Shown here piece after piece: positions 61,610-64,000 of a DNA stretch of 64,000 nucleotides; the stretch's first letter is position 1; each line of letters starts with the position of its first letter. The stretch spans positions 2,480,001 to 2,544,000 of the forward strand of contig JADJQX010000007.1 in NCBI GenBank assembly GCA_016712525.1. The letters are read 5' to 3'. The translations under genes and the position numbers were made by a program. The notes beneath the pieces are model-generated. The model did no database searches, was not told the DNA's origin, and worked only from the letters and a program-made list of their open reading frames with translations. The stretch is from Myxococcales bacterium. Its GTDB lineage: Bacteria; Myxococcota_A; Polyangia; Polyangiales; Polyangiaceae.

Positions 61610-63969
61610 ACTGCACACGACGCTCCGGTCGCGCCCTTGGCTTCGCGCTCGTCGCGCTGCTCGCGGCCCTCGTCGCCGACGGTCGGGGCCCTACGACGAC
61701 GACGTGCACGACGACCGATCGCGAGGCCCTCTGGCTCGCTCCGCTCCTCGTGCCCGAGGCGCACGCCGAGGCGCCGCCACCGTCGAGACCCGGCGCCAAG
61801 CCCACCTCCGAGCTCGACGGGGAGTGGAGCGGCTCGGCCGTGATGACCGGCGCGTCGAGCCCGTACAAGCCCGTCGAGGCCGCGATCGCTCCGTACCTCA
61901 ACGTGACGCACACCATGGACGGCGACGCCACGGCGACCGCCGGGGGCATGACGATGGCCTTCCGAGGGAAGGACGGGAGCCTATGGACCTGCCCGTTCAC
62001 CGTCTCGGGCTCGGCGGTCTCGTGCGTCACGACGGTGAACGGGTACCGCATGACCATGACCGGGACGCTCACGCGCGACGCGCGGTCCCTCCGGATCTCG
62101 GGCACGTGGACGGCGACGCAGCCGATGATCACGATCCGCGGCACGTTCACCCAGACGAAGCCGCTCGACGACATCGAGATCGAGCTGCTCCACCCGGCCG
62201 GCAAGAGCCCGAAGGTCTTCACGAAGGGCTGGATGTTCGGCGCGCGGTGCGTCCGCGCCAAAGGAACGAAGGAGGAGAAGGATCTCTCGGCGGAGGTAGT
62301 CTGGGGTGGGACAGCCAGCTTCGCGCCGCCGAAGGGCACGCCCGTTCGCCCGACGTTCAACTACGCCGGCGCGAACGAGCTCACGATCACGTGCGACGGG
62401 AAGAAGAAGACGTTCGCGATCGAGACCGTGCGCACGACAGGGTTCGCGCGCCTCGCCGACCTCGCCCAGGCGCCCGCCGATGCCCATGGGTGCCCGGCGT
62501 GCCCTCACCCCGTGATCGGCCCCATCGTCATGGGCAGCCCGACGGTCACGGTCGACGGGCTCCCCGCTGCGCGGCAAGGCGACTACGGCACCCACGCGGC
62601 GTGTTGCGGTCCGAACATGTACCGAATCACGGGAGGCAACCGGGCCGGGGTGCTCATCGATGGTGTCCCCGCTGCGGAGCTCGGCGCTGCCACGGCGCAC
62701 TGCGGCGGCGTGGGGACCATCATCCGAGGCTCTCCGGGAGGGAACGAGCCCGACGCTCCACCATCGGGAGGCGGCCTCTTCGGAGCCCCAGGTCCGACGC
62801 CCGTCCGGCGCGTTCCGCAAGCCTCGTCGGCTCCTCCACCGCCGCCCCCAGGTCCACCCGGTCCTCCGCCTCCGCCCCTGCCGATCGCCGACGTATCGGG
62901 CGGCGTCCCTCAGACGTTCCGCACGTCGGCGACCGAGACCAAGGTCCTAAGGAGCACACCGCCCGGGAAGACGACGCCCGCGTCCGCGATCTCGGTGCTC
63001 CCCGGCTCGGTGGTCGAGCGGCTCGCCGACGGACAGCTCCGCATCGACGAAGGCGGCGCCATCGTGACCACCCTCCCGCCCGCGAAGCAGGTCATCGTCA
63101 CGAAAGAGGGCACGATCGAGCTCGGCTCGCAGGCGCGCATCGTCCGCCTCTCCGACGGTGTGGACGTGGCGCTCCTCTCGGGCGCCGCGACGATTCGCCC
63201 GGCGCGCGGAGAGGCGATCGTGCTCGCCGCCGGCACGTCGGTGCGGTTCTCCGCCCGTGGGGCCCTCGGGCCTCCCACACCGCTCACCCCCCAAGGAAGC
63301 GCCTCTGCGGTGCGCCCCTTCGTCGACCCGAAGAGCGCGACGAACGAGCTCCGCGCGCCCGCCGAGGCGGGGCCGTCACGCACGGTGTGGGCCCTCGCGG
63401 GCGTCGCGGGCTTGGGCGTCATCGCGCTCGGTGTGGGGCTCGGCGTGGGGCTCTCGCGGCGGAAACGCGCGCCGACACCAGGAGCCATCCCGCAGCCTTC
63501 GCCCTCGCAGCCCGCCTACCCCCAGGCGCAGCACAGGCCTCCTTCGCCCTCGCAGCCCGCTTACCCCCAGGCGCAGCACAGGCCTCCTTCGCCCTCGCAG
63601 CCCGCTTACCCGCAGGCCCAGCACAGGCCTCCTTCGCCCTCGCAGCCCGCTTACCCGCACGCCCAGCACAGGCCTCCTTCGCCCTCGCAGCCCGCTTACC
63701 CGCAGGCGCAGTACAGGCCTCCTTCGCCCTCGCAGCCCGCCTACCCGCAGGCGCAGCACAGGCCTCCTTCGCCCTCGCAGCCCGCTTACCCGCAGGCGCA
63801 ACACAGGCCTCCTTCGCCCTCGCAGCCCGCTTACCCCCAGGCGCAGCACAGGCCTCCTTCGCCCTCGCAGCCCGCTTACCCGCAGGGCCACGGCCATCAC
63901 GACGGGCACCCTCCCGCGGCGGTCCCGACGCCCCCCGGGCCTCGTCCGCCGTCGCGGCCCGACTCCTGA
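61606..63969 (+). CDS. Exported PAAR-domain protein with membrane helix and 15-residue tandem repeats
   Basis: A 787-aa protein. N-terminal hydrophobic signal (ALGFALVALLAALVADG) and a signal-like AHA site near residue 54, then a beta-rich domain (residues about 70-280), a PAAR domain (about 290-380: GCPACPHPVIGPIVMGSPTV, then GVLIDGVPAAELGAATAHCG and GTIIRGSP), a Pro-rich linker, a FecR-like beta region (TIELGSQARIVRLSDGVDVA), a membrane helix (TVWALAGVAGLGVIALGVGL) and nine PSPSQPAYPQ repeats. PAAR proteins sharpen type VI spikes, but no other type VI gene is nearby and a signal peptide is unusual. Overlaps the methyltransferase by ATGA. Confidence 0.8.
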   Translation: MNCTRRSGRALGFALVALLAALVADGRGPTTTTCTTTDREALWLAPLLVPEAHAEAPPPSRPGAKPTSELDGEWSGSAVMTGASSPYKPVEAAIAPYLNVTHTMDGDATATAGGMTMAFRGKDGSLWTCPFTVSGSAVSCVTTVNGYRMTMTGTLTRDARSLRISGTWTATQPMITIRGTFTQTKPLDDIEIELLHPAGKSPKVFTKGWMFGARCVRAKGTKEEKDLSAEVVWGGTASFAPPKGTPVRPTFNYAGANELTITCDGKKKTFAIETVRTTGFARLADLAQAPADAHGCPACPHPVIGPIVMGSPTVTVDGLPAARQGDYGTHAACCGPNMYRITGGNRAGVLIDGVPAAELGAATAHCGGVGTIIRGSPGGNEPDAPPSGGGLFGAPGPTPVRRVPQASSAPPPPPPGPPGPPPPPLPIADVSGGVPQTFRTSATETKVLRSTPPGKTTPASAISVLPGSVVERLADGQLRIDEGGAIVTTLPPAKQVIVTKEGTIELGSQARIVRLSDGVDVALLSGAATIRPARGEAIVLAAGTSVRFSARGALGPPTPLTPQGSASAVRPFVDPKSATNELRAPAEAGPSRTVWALAGVAGLGVIALGVGLGVGLSRRKRAPTPGAIPQPSPSQPAYPQAQHRPPSPSQPAYPQAQHRPPSPSQPAYPQAQHRPPSPSQPAYPHAQHRPPSPSQPAYPQAQYRPPSPSQPAYPQAQHRPPSPSQPAYPQAQHRPPSPSQPAYPQAQHRPPSPSQPAYPQGHGHHDGHPPAAVPTPPGPRPPSRPDS
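63496..63886 (+). repeat. 45-bp coding tandem repeat in PAAR protein
   Basis: About nine imperfect 45-bp units encode RPPSPSQPAYPQAQH. Most differences are third-base changes, with rare substitutions (PHAQ, QAQY) in single units, so the array is recent and likely variable in length. Confidence 0.9.
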
Positions 63970-64000
63970 CACGGCACGCAGGGCTTGCGTCGCGCTCGCA

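Overview
The window is very GC-rich DNA. Its gene style points to a member of the Myxococcota, most likely a Polyangia-type soil or sediment bacterium; this is inference, since no rRNA or other phylogenetic marker was examined. The supporting signs are many lipoproteins with Asp-Ala-Gly or proline-rich linkers, two lipoproteins with AgmX/TonB-like C-terminal domains, an FHA regulator coupled to a Ser/Thr kinase, a eukaryote/archaeal-type prolyl-tRNA synthetase, and dense operons in which genes overlap by ATGA or GTGA. I saw no tRNA, rRNA, CRISPR array or insertion sequence.

Layout. 1-5.2 kb: the start of a HAD-type phosphatase (partial), a dispersed repeat, a beta-helix lipoprotein, an ExbD/TolR-like protein and an M3 oligopeptidase. 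5.2-9 kb: a pyrimidine-rich repeat block, a ureohydrolase, an exported protein with a small membrane partner, and an RRM RNA-binding protein. 9-13.5 kb: a minus-strand operon of an MscS channel and two antiporter-like membrane proteins. 13.5-20 kb: proS, then a tightly coupled five-gene envelope operon (barrel-like protein, degenerate GH18 lipoprotein, ATP-grasp enzyme, lipoprotein, esterase). 20-21.5 kb: a WYL regulator and a TonB/AgmX-like lipoprotein.

21.7-32.2 kb holds two convergent operons. Each begins with an M4 (thermolysin-like) metallopeptidase lipoprotein carrying a related Cys-rich tail. The minus-strand operon then encodes a stand-alone protein resembling an M4 propeptide, a small protein and two tandem copies of a lipoprotein, and it ends in a broken third copy containing an inverted fragment. 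32.2-34.3 kb is repeat-rich, with a HipA-like kinase remnant, one cytoplasmic gene, a palindromic tandem array and two copies of a dispersed hairpin element.

34.3-42.9 kb is the most striking region. It encodes a NapC/NirT-like membrane cytochrome, an outer-membrane-barrel candidate, and 13-, 27-, 13- and 6-haem c-type cytochromes, the last with a collagen-like segment. Together these look like a route for electrons from the quinone pool across the envelope.

43-64 kb holds a SUKH-like protein, a small exported protein, an FHA/winged-helix regulator coupled to a Ser/Thr kinase, a GlxA-type AraC regulator divergent from a dienelactone hydrolase and a GST-cupin fusion, a PLP enzyme, a SulP transporter, a POT-like transporter, an ABC exporter operon (small protein, ATPase, permease, adaptor), and a methyltransferase coupled to an exported PAAR protein that ends in a 15-residue tandem repeat.
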